Positions 7,170 to 16,509 are shown, counted from the first letter of the stretch. The stretch is 39,954 nt of DNA from Brevibacterium aurantiacum (GCF_007558825.1 NZ_VLTK01000017.1:1-39954); one strand, 5' to 3'. Made by a program: numbers and translations. The notes: generated by a model not told the origin, from the letters alone.

Positions 7170-7946
7170 ATGACTGAAGTGATCGAAGAGCTGGCGCAGG
7201 TGAAGAGTGAAGTGGTCGCCTTCGGTACGGCCCAAGAATGGTTGGACTCACGGTGGGATCAGATGAACGCCAACCCGCCCGTTGTGCTAATGAACGGCAA
7301 CTACGGCAACCAGCGCACGGTGAATGAATCCACAGATATTCACGTGGACTCGATTGTCGATGGGGGTGAAGCAGTCAAATGGGGTGGAGTGAATAACCGC
7401 GGCGACTCATACCGTCAGATCGTCCAGGGCCTCATCGACTCTAGTGATCCGGATTTCGATGATTGGTTCTCGCGTATGGGTCGACTGCGCTTGTTTCGCC
7501 ATCACGGTCCAGAAGGCCCGATCTATGAGACCGGGAATTCTCGCCATCGAGTGCACACGGTCAAAGCTCTGAGGCTGAGCAGGTTTCCGGCTCGAGTTGA
7601 GTTTGAGTACTCACCATTGGCGGCAGGAGATGAGGTCGTGATCAATCTTGATTCGGACGAGGAGCGTCGCCATGCGGAGGCGATTGCCAAGCTAGGGTGG
7701 ATCGACGAAGAACCGCCGAAGTACAGCCACATGTTCTCACCGCGGCTGAAGATTGACCTCCCATATACATGGGCTCTGGAACCTAATGCCAAGCGCCAGC
7801 GCATCAATGAGGCGTATGCGCGGGTCTACCCGGAGTTCGTCGACACCGTACCAACTGTTGTCGTTGACGAGGAGGAGATCAAGGAGCCAAAGCATCGCTC
7901 ACTGTGGCAGCACATCCGCGCGGCATGGAAGGGTGAGGAAGCCTGA
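7170..7946 (+). CDS. Hypothetical protein with ParB-like GxSRHR motif (258 aa)
   Basis: GAGGAGG sits 7 nt upstream of ATG 7170, which decides the start over the more upstream in-frame codon. A central segment, YETGNSRHRVHTVKAL (~residues 130-145), resembles the ParB/sulfiredoxin-fold signature (G-x-x-R-H/R) that binds or cleaves nucleotides and DNA. It is preceded by a region with many Asp/Arg residues and followed by a C-terminal acidic linker and a basic amphipathic end (SLWQHIRAAWKG). No HTH of a partition protein is seen, so chromosome partitioning is not supported. It is monocistronic between the Abi remnant and the SRAP gene. Confidence 0.5.
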   Translation: MTEVIEELAQVKSEVVAFGTAQEWLDSRWDQMNANPPVVLMNGNYGNQRTVNESTDIHVDSIVDGGEAVKWGGVNNRGDSYRQIVQGLIDSSDPDFDDWFSRMGRLRLFRHHGPEGPIYETGNSRHRVHTVKALRLSRFPARVEFEYSPLAAGDEVVINLDSDEERRHAEAIAKLGWIDEEPPKYSHMFSPRLKIDLPYTWALEPNAKRQRINEAYARVYPEFVDTVPTVVVDEEEIKEPKHRSLWQHIRAAWKGEEA

Positions 7947-7969
7947 AAAGCGCTGCACGTAACGCGATC

Positions 7970-8650
7970 TCAGCTTGAAGGCTTCACCAACTCGGGGCCG
8001 TCGCCGGTGAGTTTGGCGACCTCGTGGAATTCCAGTTGTTCAAGCTGTGGGGTGGAGGCTGCGACTGCGGCGTCGACGAGAGTCTGGTCGCCTTCTGTTC
8101 CTGCATCAACCCATTCGTCGACGAAGTCGGGTGGAAGGATGACCGGTGCCCGATCGTGGAGCTCGGCGACGTCACCGGTGGAGGGGCGAGTGACGATTGT
8201 CGTCGTCAGAGTCCAAGCGTCATCTGAGCCCTTCGGCCGCCACCATGAATAGAGGCCGGCGAAGAGCAGCGGATCATCGGGTAAGTGAATATAGTTCGGA
8301 GTCTTCGTCTTCCCCTCAGTCTTCCATTCGTAGTAGCCGGTCGCCGGAAGTATTGCGCGGGAGTGCTTGATCGGTCCCCGCCATGTGTTCTTCGACGCCG
8401 GCCCTTCACTGCGGGCGTTGAAGGTGGGGAACTTCAGCTTTGTGGACTCGGCCCACGGTGGCAGAAGCGACCACCGTGCGATCTCGCCTTTTCGCGTGAT
8501 CTCGCCATCGTCAGTGATGGTCTCGAAGAAGGCGGGGACGCGCTGTGTGGGCTTGATATTCCATGAGGCAGTCCACTCAGCGGCCACATCGGCTTCGAGC
8601 ATCCGGCCAAGCTCTGCTGAGGACACGTCTAGCGTGTATCTGCCACACAT
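7970..8650 (-). CDS. yedK: SOS response-associated peptidase (SRAP, HMCES/YedK family)
   Basis: The protein starts MCGRYTL, with Cys2 as the catalytic/crosslinking residue after Met removal. It has the family Asn (FNARSE), the Glu motif (ILPATGYYEWK) and the His motif (LHDRAPVILPP). SRAP proteins form a thiazolidine crosslink with abasic sites in single-stranded DNA and shield them from cleavage. Length 226 aa is typical. Short, clean ORF between two hypothetical regions; there is no SOS box that can be seen directly. Such genes are common on mobile and chromosomal DNA alike. Confidence 0.95.
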   Translation of the reverse strand: MCGRYTLDVSSAELGRMLEADVAAEWTASWNIKPTQRVPAFFETITDDGEITRKGEIARWSLLPPWAESTKLKFPTFNARSEGPASKNTWRGPIKHSRAILPATGYYEWKTEGKTKTPNYIHLPDDPLLFAGLYSWWRPKGSDDAWTLTTTIVTRPSTGDVAELHDRAPVILPPDFVDEWVDAGTEGDQTLVDAAVAASTPQLEQLEFHEVAKLTGDGPELVKPSS

Positions 8651-8902
8651 AAGAACGAGTGTGGCACGACTGCTGCGGCACTTGAATGCGCAGGGGTCTC
8701 AACAAATGGTGCCTAGCGACGGATCAGCGCGGAGCGACAAGGAATATCGCAGCGGGTGCGGTCGGTTGGCTGCCTATCGGAGAATCCCCGAAGCCGACGA
8801 GCGCTTGTGCACGAAGTCAATTATAGAATGTTGGTGTGACGCCTAGATCTCGATGATCGTCATAATTTCCTCGCCAACGTTACGCAAATGCGTAGTTTGC
8901 AG

Positions 8903-9841
8903 TCAGCTATAAGGCGGACTATGTCTGTCCATTCGAGAAATAAGTTCGTACGCGCGCCAGGACGTGTGCGCCGCAACGGTGAACGCCAGAGTTTGAGGTC
9001 TTTCGGCAGACTCCGTTCGGCACGACACAACTATTGATCGTGAAACCTCAGGACGGAGGCGGCGCAGGACCATATTTGGGGCCGTCCAGCTCATAGCAAG
9101 GCCAGGAACTATTGCAATGCCAGTTCCTTGCGCCACCATTTCGATGGCAACGCCAGCGTCAGGGCTGTACGCTACTACTTTTGGGTTGACGCCCTCAGCG
9201 TCACAAGTCTGAAGGAAAGATCTGCACGACTGGCTATTCTTACCTTCGACTATAATCGGTACCCCCTCGAGATCACTCAGATCGACCGCATCTGTCAACG
9301 CGAGACTGTGTTCTCGCGGGAGCACGACCTGAAGCTCATCTCGACCAAGTTGGACCTCGTGAAGCCCTTGTCCTGCGGGGTCATCAAGGGGATAGCGAGC
9401 AAGAAGGCCGATGTCTACGGACCCGTCTTGTAAGGCTTTTACAATCTCATGGCTCGTCATTACGTCAAAACGTACTCGCAACTGTTCGTCTTCATTGCTG
9501 ATTCGTTTCATGATTCGAGGCAGTAGCGATCCAACGCCGCTCGGAAAGCAGGCTACCGCGATCTCATGTTGCTGTGTGGACGCAAGGGCGCGGGCTGCTT
9601 CTTCAGCGGCCGTAAGTTGCGACAACGCTTGCAGACCATGTTGGACAAGAACGCGACCAGCTTCTGTACACGAGCTGCCGGAGGTGGATGATGTCACAAC
9701 TTCGATGCCGAGTGCCCTACTCAGCGCTTTGAGCCGCTGAGACACGGCTGACGGTGTCACATGGAGAGCTCTGGCGGCGCCACTAACGCTGCCCGTGCGG
9801 TCGAGTTCAATCAGGCAGTGTAACCAATCCATGTTCAGCAT
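8903..9841 (-). CDS. LysR-family transcriptional regulator
   Basis: An N-terminal winged HTH (FDR-like LIELDRTGSVSGAARALHVT, PSAVSQRLKAL) is followed by a periplasmic-binding-like effector domain (residues ~90-300). Total 312 aa is the usual size. ATG 9841 is preferred because the HTH begins 5 residues later; ATG 9832 is the alternative. It is divergent from the peptide transporter operon with a ~197-bp intergenic region, the standard arrangement in which the LysR protein binds the shared region and activates the divergent operon on sensing a pathway metabolite. The inducer is unknown; a peptide-derived amino acid such as a beta-hydroxy amino acid is a reasonable guess from the operon content. 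Confidence 0.9.
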   Translation of the reverse strand: MLNMDWLHCLIELDRTGSVSGAARALHVTPSAVSQRLKALSRALGIEVVTSSTSGSSCTEAGRVLVQHGLQALSQLTAAEEAARALASTQQHEIAVACFPSGVGSLLPRIMKRISNEDEQLRVRFDVMTSHEIVKALQDGSVDIGLLARYPLDDPAGQGLHEVQLGRDELQVVLPREHSLALTDAVDLSDLEGVPIIVEGKNSQSCRSFLQTCDAEGVNPKVVAYSPDAGVAIEMVAQGTGIAIVPGLAMSWTAPNMVLRRLRPEVSRSIVVSCRTESAERPQTLAFTVAAHTSWRAYELISRMDRHSPPYS

Positions 9842-10038
9842 GCTGTCCAAAATAGCAGGGTTCCGGCCAGTGCATATTAGAAGAACTAAACACATGTATA
9901 GAAACTTGTGCCGGTGGCAGGTCCGGATTCTCGCATGTTTGCTTCAGTTGATCGTCTATCTTGATGTAAGCACAGATACATACCCATGCTGCACTGCGCA
10001 TGTGGCCGGAGTTCACGTCAGAGAAAGGCAATGACGCC
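9842..10038. promoter_or_regulatory. Divergent control region for lysR and the peptide operon
   Basis: The 197-bp region separates the two divergent start codons. It holds an interrupted palindrome (CATGC-8 nt-GCATG, 9985-10002) ~40 bp before the transporter start, a possible LysR site, and AAAGG (10024-10028) that serves as the transporter ribosome site. Confidence 0.4.
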
Positions 10039-11574
10039 ATGTCGAGTTATCAGATCGGGAAGTCCCATCGAGGGTTCTTCGGTCATCCTTCAGGGCTAGG
10101 GTGGCTGTTTTCAATGGAGATGTGTGAACGCTTCTCCTATTACGGAATGCGGGCCATCCTTCTCTACTTCGTGATTGACGAAGGAATCAACGGCGGCCTC
10201 GGCATTTCAGAGCCAATTGGCCAGGCATTGGTTGCCGCCTATGGAGCAAGCGCATACCTACTGGCCATTGTCGGCGGAATCCTCTCTGATCGTGTGGTCG
10301 GCTTGTGGAAGGCGACACTATACGGCGGAGTTGTGATCATGTTCGGTCATCTCGCACTTACCTTGCCGACTTCGCCGATGTCTTGGGTAGGCATTTGCTG
10401 TATCGCGCTTGGAACCGGTCTGCTCAAACCCAATCTTCAAGCCATGTTCGGAGAGGTCTATGCAGAGGGCGATCCACGTCGGCACGGCGGTTTTCAACTC
10501 ATGTACTTCTCAGTCAACATCGGAGCATTCCTTGCACCCTTTGTAATCGGTGGCATGAGGGCAGCGGGTGGCTATCACGCCGGATTCTCAGCGGCGGCAA
10601 TCGGCATGGCACTATCGCTGCTAATCTTTATTGTTGGCCGGTCCAGGATGCCCGAATCGGTTATGACAGCATCACAACCGCTGAGCAATGGTGGACAACG
10701 CCGACTGTTCATTTTCACCCTAGGCTCCGTGGTCGCCGTGGGAGCTCTCTTTCTCGGATTCATCGTACTTCTGCCGGACATCACCGATGCGATAGTAGGC
10801 ACAGTAGCAACGGTGGCCGCAATCGTAGCCGTTGCCTACTTCGTCACGATGTTTCGTAGCAAAAAGGTGAACGCGGATGAACGCAGCTATCTACGCGCGT
10901 ATCTGCCATTGTGGCTAGCAGCGATGGTTGTGTGGATGATCGAAGAACAAGCAGCAGTGAAGATGGCCTCATTCGCTCTGTCGAACACTCAACTAAACGT
11001 AGGGGGCTTCGGCATTCCTCCTGAGTGGTACCAATCAATTAATCCTTGGGTTTGTTTGATTGCTGCACCAATTCTTGCTTATTGGTTCACTCGACGTGCC
11101 GGGAAATTTCCAGGAGTGATCCACAAGTTCATTTTTGGCACGGTTCTACTCGGGACTTCTGCGCTCCTCATGGGCGTGGGCTTTGCAACATGGACCGGTG
11201 GCGAGTCGCTTGCCCCATGGTGGTTTCTCGCGTTGGTGTTCGTAGTCCAGACGACTGGCATCGTCTTTATTTCACCAGTTGGAGCGGCGGCCACAACACT
11301 GCTGATGCCCCGGGCGTTCAAAGGTCAGGGCATGGCCGTATGGCTGCTTAACAACGCTCTCGCTCAAGGCCTAGCCGCGGTGATCATTCGCCTCCTGGCT
11401 GGCGTCAACGATTCTGTTTTCTATTACATCCTCACTGCAGCGACCGTGGTCACGGTAGTCGTTCTCGGTATTCTCGCGACCCGAATTTCAGCTATTACAT
11501 CACTAGTAGAGGGGCCTGCAGATCCTGTAGCGGCGAGTAATGTCGAACCTATCGGCGACAGCAGGCAGGCCTAA
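10039..11574 (+). CDS. POT/PTR-family proton-dependent oligopeptide transporter
   Basis: The protein carries the POT signature in TM1 (EMCERFSYYG, the ExxERFxYYG proton-coupling motif) and the conserved second family signature FSVNIGAFLAPFV. About 14 hydrophobic helices span the 511 residues, as in bacterial DtpT/PepT proteins. ATG 10039 is chosen: AAAGG precedes it by 10 nt and the in-frame upstream codon (10000) lies within the control region. POT proteins import di- and tripeptides with protons. It is followed 37 nt later by an S9 peptidase and then a PLP enzyme, so imported peptides are likely hydrolysed and processed by the same operon. Confidence 0.93.
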   Translation: MSSYQIGKSHRGFFGHPSGLGWLFSMEMCERFSYYGMRAILLYFVIDEGINGGLGISEPIGQALVAAYGASAYLLAIVGGILSDRVVGLWKATLYGGVVIMFGHLALTLPTSPMSWVGICCIALGTGLLKPNLQAMFGEVYAEGDPRRHGGFQLMYFSVNIGAFLAPFVIGGMRAAGGYHAGFSAAAIGMALSLLIFIVGRSRMPESVMTASQPLSNGGQRRLFIFTLGSVVAVGALFLGFIVLLPDITDAIVGTVATVAAIVAVAYFVTMFRSKKVNADERSYLRAYLPLWLAAMVVWMIEEQAAVKMASFALSNTQLNVGGFGIPPEWYQSINPWVCLIAAPILAYWFTRRAGKFPGVIHKFIFGTVLLGTSALLMGVGFATWTGGESLAPWWFLALVFVVQTTGIVFISPVGAAATTLLMPRAFKGQGMAVWLLNNALAQGLAAVIIRLLAGVNDSVFYYILTAATVVTVVVLGILATRISAITSLVEGPADPVAASNVEPIGDSRQA

Positions 11575-11611
11575 ACACCCATTTTCAATCGCATCAGACA
11601 GGTACTGAACT

Positions 11612-13585
11612 ATGACAGAAATTCCTCAAACAATCGACGACTTCCTCAACTCTTCCCGACTCACTCATGTTGCCATGAACGAAGATGGAACCCGAATAGT
11701 TGCCGTGGTCGACACCGTCGAAGTATCTGGTCAAATTTCATCGTTGGTCTATCAGATCGATCAAAAGAACCAGGTGCCGATTCTGCTAGCGAGCAGACAG
11801 CAACGCGTGACCTCTGTGTGCGCCGTTGGAGCTGAAAAGATCTATCTCAGCGAACAAATTCCGCGGCAGTCCGGCAACGTAGTCGTTGAAATCGAAGAGA
11901 ATGGAAGAGAACGCGAAATTACGCGCGTCGAGCGTGTTCGGTCTATGGACTCAAATGAAGACAACGGTTCTGTTCTCATTCAATGCATTGCACCAGATCG
12001 AATTGAGCGACGATCGTCCGACTATTTGCAGCATCGATTGCGCCAGCATTACCCCGTGAGAATGAATGACACTGACACAGTCGAGATACTCGAATTCTTC
12101 ACACTCGATACTGTGACACGAAAGCTACGTCGCCATCACCAGGACCTCGCCCAGCTGTCTATAGAACATGAGGCCTTCCCGCACCCGGACGGCCTCAGAG
12201 TATTGGCCAACCGTGTTCGCCATTTACAGGGCGAGATCAGGATCGATTTAGTACTTGCCGACCTCATCAATGGCACAGTCGAGGTGGTGCATGAGGAGGC
12301 AGACAGCCGGCTTCTTGCTGGTCCGATCTCAATGGACGGGAAGTTTACGGCGGTGCAAGAGATGCATCTCAACGAGCGGAGCGAACGTCGATCACTCGCG
12401 GTAGTCGACTTGGATACATTTTCCCGCAGTTCTCTAGGATCAGGTTGGGACCGATGGCCAACCCCACTTGCCTGGTATCCCTATGAAAATTCGATTCTAG
12501 TCAGAGCCGACGACGAGGGGAGCACCTCTCTTTTCAAAGCCTCTGTCGATCATGACTGCGTTGAGAAACTTGCGGATGACGAAGGTGCCTACGGCACCTC
12601 ATTGATCCACCCGCGAACGGCCGACATCTATTCAGTCCACGCAACACTGCGAAACTCGGGTCATCTCACACGGGTTCGGAATCGCATATCAACAACACTG
12701 GGGATACCTGAAGATCAGCCTCAGTTCGAAGGCAGGCAGCACGCAATCACAATATTGAATCGCGAAGGAATGCCGATTAAATGTTGGCTCACTTTGCCCC
12801 ATACAGCCGGGAGCGAGACACCAGTCCCACTCGTTGTATGGGTCCATGGCGGACCAGCGGTGTCGTGGGCCGGTTGGCGCTGGGCCCGGTCTCCATGGCC
12901 ACTAGTCGCGCAGGGCGTGGCCGTCCTCATGCCGGACATTGCGATGTCTACAGGATATGGCCAAGACTTCATAGATCGTGGTTGGGGAGATTGGGGAGGC
13001 ACTCCGCTAAATGACCTCCTGGACGTGACTAGCGAAGTCGGTCAACGCTCCGATATTGACACAACGAGAAAGGCGGTCATTGGAACGTCCTTTGGTGGCT
13101 ACCTGGCGACATGGGCGGCTGCTCGCACCAAGAAATTCCAAGCCGCGATCAGTCACGCCGGAATATGGGACCTCGAGCTCTTTCACCCCACAACCGATGA
13201 TCCTGCCCGCTTCCGCAGGCGAATGCCAGCAACGATGAGACGACGTCACTCCCCGCGTTGGTGGGTACACGAAATTGACATACCGATGCTCATCAGCCAG
13301 GGCGGACGAGACACTTGCGTGCCACGCGAACAGGCCTTCTTGCAGTGGTCGGAGCTTCTCTCTTCATCGGCGCTCTCCGAAAACGACCAAGGCCAATCGC
13401 CGCACCGGTTCCTCTACTTACCAACGGAAGGACACCGCATCTCGACGATCCACGGCATTCGAGATTGGTATAGGGCAGTCACAGGCTTCCTCAGCGAGCA
13501 GTTCTTCGTAGACGTGCCGGGCGAGTCCGCATACCAATCATCCGACACGCGCATCACGCCAGGAAGGGGAAACAACGATGGTTGA
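11612..13585 (+). CDS. S9-family (prolyl oligopeptidase/acylaminoacyl) serine peptidase
   Basis: The 657-residue protein has an N-terminal beta-propeller-like region (~1-370) and a C-terminal alpha/beta hydrolase domain. The oxyanion region (PLVVWVHGGP), nucleophile Ser493 (GTSFGGYLATW), acid Asp567 (GGRDTCVP) and His608 (EGHRIS) form the triad in the S9 order. No signal peptide is seen, so it is cytosolic. S9 peptidases cut short oligopeptides, often after Pro or releasing N-terminal residues. The gene is 37 nt after the POT transporter stop and overlaps the next gene by 8 nt, so it is translated as one operon and would digest imported peptides. Confidence 0.93.
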   Translation: MTEIPQTIDDFLNSSRLTHVAMNEDGTRIVAVVDTVEVSGQISSLVYQIDQKNQVPILLASRQQRVTSVCAVGAEKIYLSEQIPRQSGNVVVEIEENGREREITRVERVRSMDSNEDNGSVLIQCIAPDRIERRSSDYLQHRLRQHYPVRMNDTDTVEILEFFTLDTVTRKLRRHHQDLAQLSIEHEAFPHPDGLRVLANRVRHLQGEIRIDLVLADLINGTVEVVHEEADSRLLAGPISMDGKFTAVQEMHLNERSERRSLAVVDLDTFSRSSLGSGWDRWPTPLAWYPYENSILVRADDEGSTSLFKASVDHDCVEKLADDEGAYGTSLIHPRTADIYSVHATLRNSGHLTRVRNRISTTLGIPEDQPQFEGRQHAITILNREGMPIKCWLTLPHTAGSETPVPLVVWVHGGPAVSWAGWRWARSPWPLVAQGVAVLMPDIAMSTGYGQDFIDRGWGDWGGTPLNDLLDVTSEVGQRSDIDTTRKAVIGTSFGGYLATWAAARTKKFQAAISHAGIWDLELFHPTTDDPARFRRRMPATMRRRHSPRWWVHEIDIPMLISQGGRDTCVPREQAFLQWSELLSSSALSENDQGQSPHRFLYLPTEGHRISTIHGIRDWYRAVTGFLSEQFFVDVPGESAYQSSDTRITPGRGNNDG

Positions 13586-14609
13586 GTGGATCGACCTGCG
13601 CAGTGACACTGTCACCAAACCGACTGGTGAAATGCGGGCCGCCATGGCCGCAGCCGAGGTCGGCGATGACGGCAGGATGCTGCCCGATGGCCAATACGGA
13701 GATCTCACTGTTCGTCGACTTGAGGAAGCTGTCGCGCTCGAGCTGGACAAGCCAGCGGCAATATTCGTTACAACCGGTGTGCTGGCCAATATGATAGCTC
13801 TTCGGACGTGGTGCAAGCGAGAAGCTACTATCGCTGTTGGAGCCAATTCGCATATCCTTCGCTTCGAGCGAGGAGCCTTTGATCCAGAAGTATTCGGCCT
13901 TCGCGCACGTCCACTTGCGGATTCCTGCGGCTTTCCCGAAGTTGCAGCCGGGGGCCTCGACGGAGCTCAGGTTCTCTGTCTGGAGAATACGCACAATGCA
14001 GCTGGAGGCGTCCCCTGGCACGTTGAAAAGGTCGAAACGTTGCGTACGCAGCACGCGAGTCTTCCATCCATCCATCTCGACGGGGCTCGCCTTTTCAATG
14101 CGTCAGTCGCGCTTGGTGTGCCGCTGAGTCAGTTGGCTTCTGTTAGTGACAGCGTCATGGTGTGCCTATCCAAGGGCCTTGGTGCACCAATGGGCTCTGT
14201 TCTCGCCGGCCCTACGGAATGGATCGCCGAGGCAAGAAAAATGCGGCAGCTTCTCGGCGGACAGTTGAGGCAGGTGGGCGTTGTTGCAGCTGCTGGATTG
14301 ATAGCATTGCGCGGCTATCGTGATCGACTCGAAACTGATCAGGCACGGGCCAAGTTGCTGGCAGAACGGTTAAGAAACATTCCACAAATAGAGGTCGATG
14401 ACAAGATCAAGACCAACATCGTACGTGCGCGTTTCATAGGTGGTTCTGACCCAGCTTTTCGGGTTCGTTCATTTGCCGCCAAACATGGGGTTCTGCTCGG
14501 TGGTCCTTCGGGGCAGGAGCTCAGGTTTGTCCTGCACAGTGATATATCGAATAGCGGTATCGACCAGGCAACAAACGTCATCTCACATGCGCTATCCCAA
14601 GAAACATGA
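13578..14609 (+). CDS. Low-specificity threonine aldolase-like PLP enzyme (beta-eliminating lyase fold)
   Basis: The 343-residue protein starts with the family signature (WIDLRSDTVTKPT, MRAAMAAAEVGDD) and has the PLP-binding features: His92 (SHILRFERG) that stacks on the cofactor, Asp168/Arg171 (IHLDGARLFN) and the Schiff-base Lys199 (CLSKGLGAP). Known family members split L-threonine, L-allo-threonine and other beta-hydroxy amino acids to glycine plus an aldehyde. The segment after MAAAEVGDD (GRMLPDGQYGD) is longer than the usual VYGEDP, which may alter substrate preference. The start overlaps the peptidase stop by 8 nt. In this operon it would act on an amino acid released from imported peptides. 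Confidence 0.88.
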   Translation: MVEWIDLRSDTVTKPTGEMRAAMAAAEVGDDGRMLPDGQYGDLTVRRLEEAVALELDKPAAIFVTTGVLANMIALRTWCKREATIAVGANSHILRFERGAFDPEVFGLRARPLADSCGFPEVAAGGLDGAQVLCLENTHNAAGGVPWHVEKVETLRTQHASLPSIHLDGARLFNASVALGVPLSQLASVSDSVMVCLSKGLGAPMGSVLAGPTEWIAEARKMRQLLGGQLRQVGVVAAAGLIALRGYRDRLETDQARAKLLAERLRNIPQIEVDDKIKTNIVRARFIGGSDPAFRVRSFAAKHGVLLGGPSGQELRFVLHSDISNSGIDQATNVISHALSQET

Positions 14610-15077
14610 CTCGGAGTTGAGGAGGCAGGCCCGACTCTATCTTCATCGCAGGTAACACTTATTCGGGTACATGACAGACGCTCTCCTTCGTGGGATAGAT
14701 GTACGCCGTGCTTTGGGCTAAGCGACTGTTGCAGGAGGACACCCTGGATCACATGCTCAACGCTTAGTAGTGCCACACGAGTTTGTCGCAGGCCACAATA
14801 TGGATGGTGGATCCGGGCTCCAGCCCTTCGACGATCGCGCGAGGGAAACTCAAAGCTTAATTTGTGGTGCCTGGCGTTTGCGCGAGATAACGGAGGTAGG
14901 GGCCCTTGCCCCTTTATATTCATTGTCAAGCAGCGACCGGGGTCTTCTGTTCAAAGAAGACCCCATGCTTGGCCATATCACGAACAACACGTTCAACCGA
15001 CGACGCGCTCGATTCGTCCCGTACAGTGGGACTCATGGCAAAAGGTATGACTGGCCGATGGCGGCCAAAGGGGCCTC
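14610..15077. other. Gene-free stretch containing an IS110 scar
   Basis: No ORF with coding character is seen in 14610-14907. The part 14908-15011 is an IS110 3' remnant, given separately. 15012-15077 leads into the next gene and supplies its AAAGGGG ribosome site. Confidence 0.6.
14908..15011 (-). mobile_element. IS110 3'-end remnant
   Basis: On the minus strand the DNA encodes the C-terminus of an IS110 transposase (RARRRLNVLF, then after a 1-nt shift MAKHGVFFEQKTPVAA and TGA), closely matching the end of the transposase at the left of the window (ARRRLNVLFAMVKHGVFYEAKTPAAA). The sequence after the stop also matches (TTGACAATGAAT...). Only ~100 bp remain, so it is a scar of an old insertion between the peptide operon and the next gene. 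Confidence 0.8.
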
Positions 15078-15944
15078 ATGTCTGCTGAAGCCGAGGCCCA
15101 CAGGGACCTGCCGATTCGGCTCCAATTTCGAGTCGTCGACCTCACAGAAGAGGCCAAAGAGAAGCTGGCAGAAGAATTCGACATCGCCTTCAACTCGCGT
15201 GGCCCGTTCCAATTCGTCACCGTCTACGAAGATGGCGACGATGCGATCACGGTGTCGAAATCCGTCATCTCCAGTCTCGAAGCCGCGGGACTCCGCGTTA
15301 TCAAGTTCGAGCTTGACTGGGTTGTCCGCATCGAAATCGCGCAACGAGCAGGTGTGACCAAGCAGATCGTCGCAGCATGGACATCGCCGTCGGGTGATTA
15401 CGACTTCCCTGAACAGTGCGACTTCATCGTCAAAGGGTTGTGGTACTGGCCCGATGTCGAAGAATGGCTGCTGGCTCGTGGCAAGATCGAAGCACCTGAG
15501 GGCCGTCATCTCACCCTGTTGCAGGCCAACCAGATCAACCGCGATCTTGGCCAAGAAGTTGACCCCATTCTTCGTGCTATGCGACGGGCAGGTTCTGTCC
15601 ATAGGCGTGGTCGCTCGACCGCATCATTGTCGCGATCGCTGACGCTTCAGCACGCGGCAAAGATTCTCGGCGTCGCACTGCCGGTCCTCGTCAATCTCAT
15701 CGATAGCGGCCAAATTCCTTCCCACGGTCGCTTCGCTCACCGACGGGTTAACCTCCTCGATGTTCTGGCGTATCGAGACGAGCGGAAAGCGTGGCAATAC
15801 CGGGCACTTGGGGCCCTGGGGGAATACGGCGACGAGATGGAGGAGAGCCCTGGCCTCGCAGTTGCGCGGATGAAGGAGGCTCGAAAGATCGTCGCGCAGA
15901 AGCGTCGAGCCCAGGAAGAGATCCCCGCAACCGAGGACGCCTGA
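15078..15944 (+). CDS. Double-HTH DNA-binding protein (288 aa)
   Basis: AAAGGGG ends 5 nt before ATG. The N-terminal ~80 residues form an alpha/beta domain of unknown type. A first HTH with a following WYWPDVEEW segment (EIAQRAGVTKQIVAAW, ~89-104) and a second excisionase-like HTH (LTLQHAAKILGVALPVLVNL, ~190-209, ending with VNLLDVLAYRDERK) follow; the second pattern is shared with actinobacterial excisionase-type antitoxins that usually precede a PIN toxin. A basic helix closes the protein. No PIN gene follows here. The likely role is a transcription regulator; the composition argues for a mobile-element origin. Confidence 0.6.
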   Translation: MSAEAEAHRDLPIRLQFRVVDLTEEAKEKLAEEFDIAFNSRGPFQFVTVYEDGDDAITVSKSVISSLEAAGLRVIKFELDWVVRIEIAQRAGVTKQIVAAWTSPSGDYDFPEQCDFIVKGLWYWPDVEEWLLARGKIEAPEGRHLTLLQANQINRDLGQEVDPILRAMRRAGSVHRRGRSTASLSRSLTLQHAAKILGVALPVLVNLIDSGQIPSHGRFAHRRVNLLDVLAYRDERKAWQYRALGALGEYGDEMEESPGLAVARMKEARKIVAQKRRAQEEIPATEDA

Positions 15945-16041
15945 CTGTAAGGTTTCAGCCCCAAGTTGTTCTCTTGGCCGACGATCCATGTCAGGGGCTG
16001 CGGCTAGTGTTGGCCTAACTGGCGAGTTTGAGAGGGGCACG

Positions 16042-16509
16042 ATGGTACAGACAAATGCTCATGATGTAGCAAACTACATCCTCAAGAAGACCGGGCGAAT
16101 CCAGGCGATCAAGCTCCAGAAACTCTGTTACCTAGCACAGGGGTGGAACCTGGCATGGCTTCGAGAACCTCTCTTTAACGATGAAATCCGTGCATGGCGA
16201 TATGGCCCCGTTATCTACTCCCTCTATCAGAGGCACGGCGGTATGCACTATCTCGACGAATGGAACCACGGGAACCCCGACGATACTCATCTGAGTGCCG
16301 ATCAGAAGAAGATTATTGACGCAGTAATCCAGAGGAACGCGCACAAGGATGGATTCGACCTGGTTCGTGACACTCACACCCACGAGATATGGAAGACCAA
16401 GTTCGAAGAGGCGGAGCCGAATCGGCGAGGTTATGAGGTCCTCACGGTCGAAGACATCCGAAAGGAATTCGACCGGCTCGACGACGAGCTCATGAAGGCC
16501 ACGAGCTAA
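16042..16509 (+). CDS. Panacea-domain (DUF4065, SocA/GepA-like) protein
   Basis: The 155-residue protein matches the family: DVANYILKK, IQAIKLQKLCYLAQGWNLAW, DEIRAWRYGPVIYSLY. AGAGGGG sits 5 nt before ATG. Panacea domains work as broad antitoxins (PanA) next to unrelated toxins, or as proteolytic adaptors such as SocA; the sequence alone does not say which. The nearest upstream gene (double HTH, 97 nt away) is not a known toxin type, and the downstream gene is on the other strand, so a partner toxin is not evident. It ends in a strong terminator. Confidence 0.9.
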   Translation: MVQTNAHDVANYILKKTGRIQAIKLQKLCYLAQGWNLAWLREPLFNDEIRAWRYGPVIYSLYQRHGGMHYLDEWNHGNPDDTHLSADQKKIIDAVIQRNAHKDGFDLVRDTHTHEIWKTKFEEAEPNRRGYEVLTVEDIRKEFDRLDDELMKATS

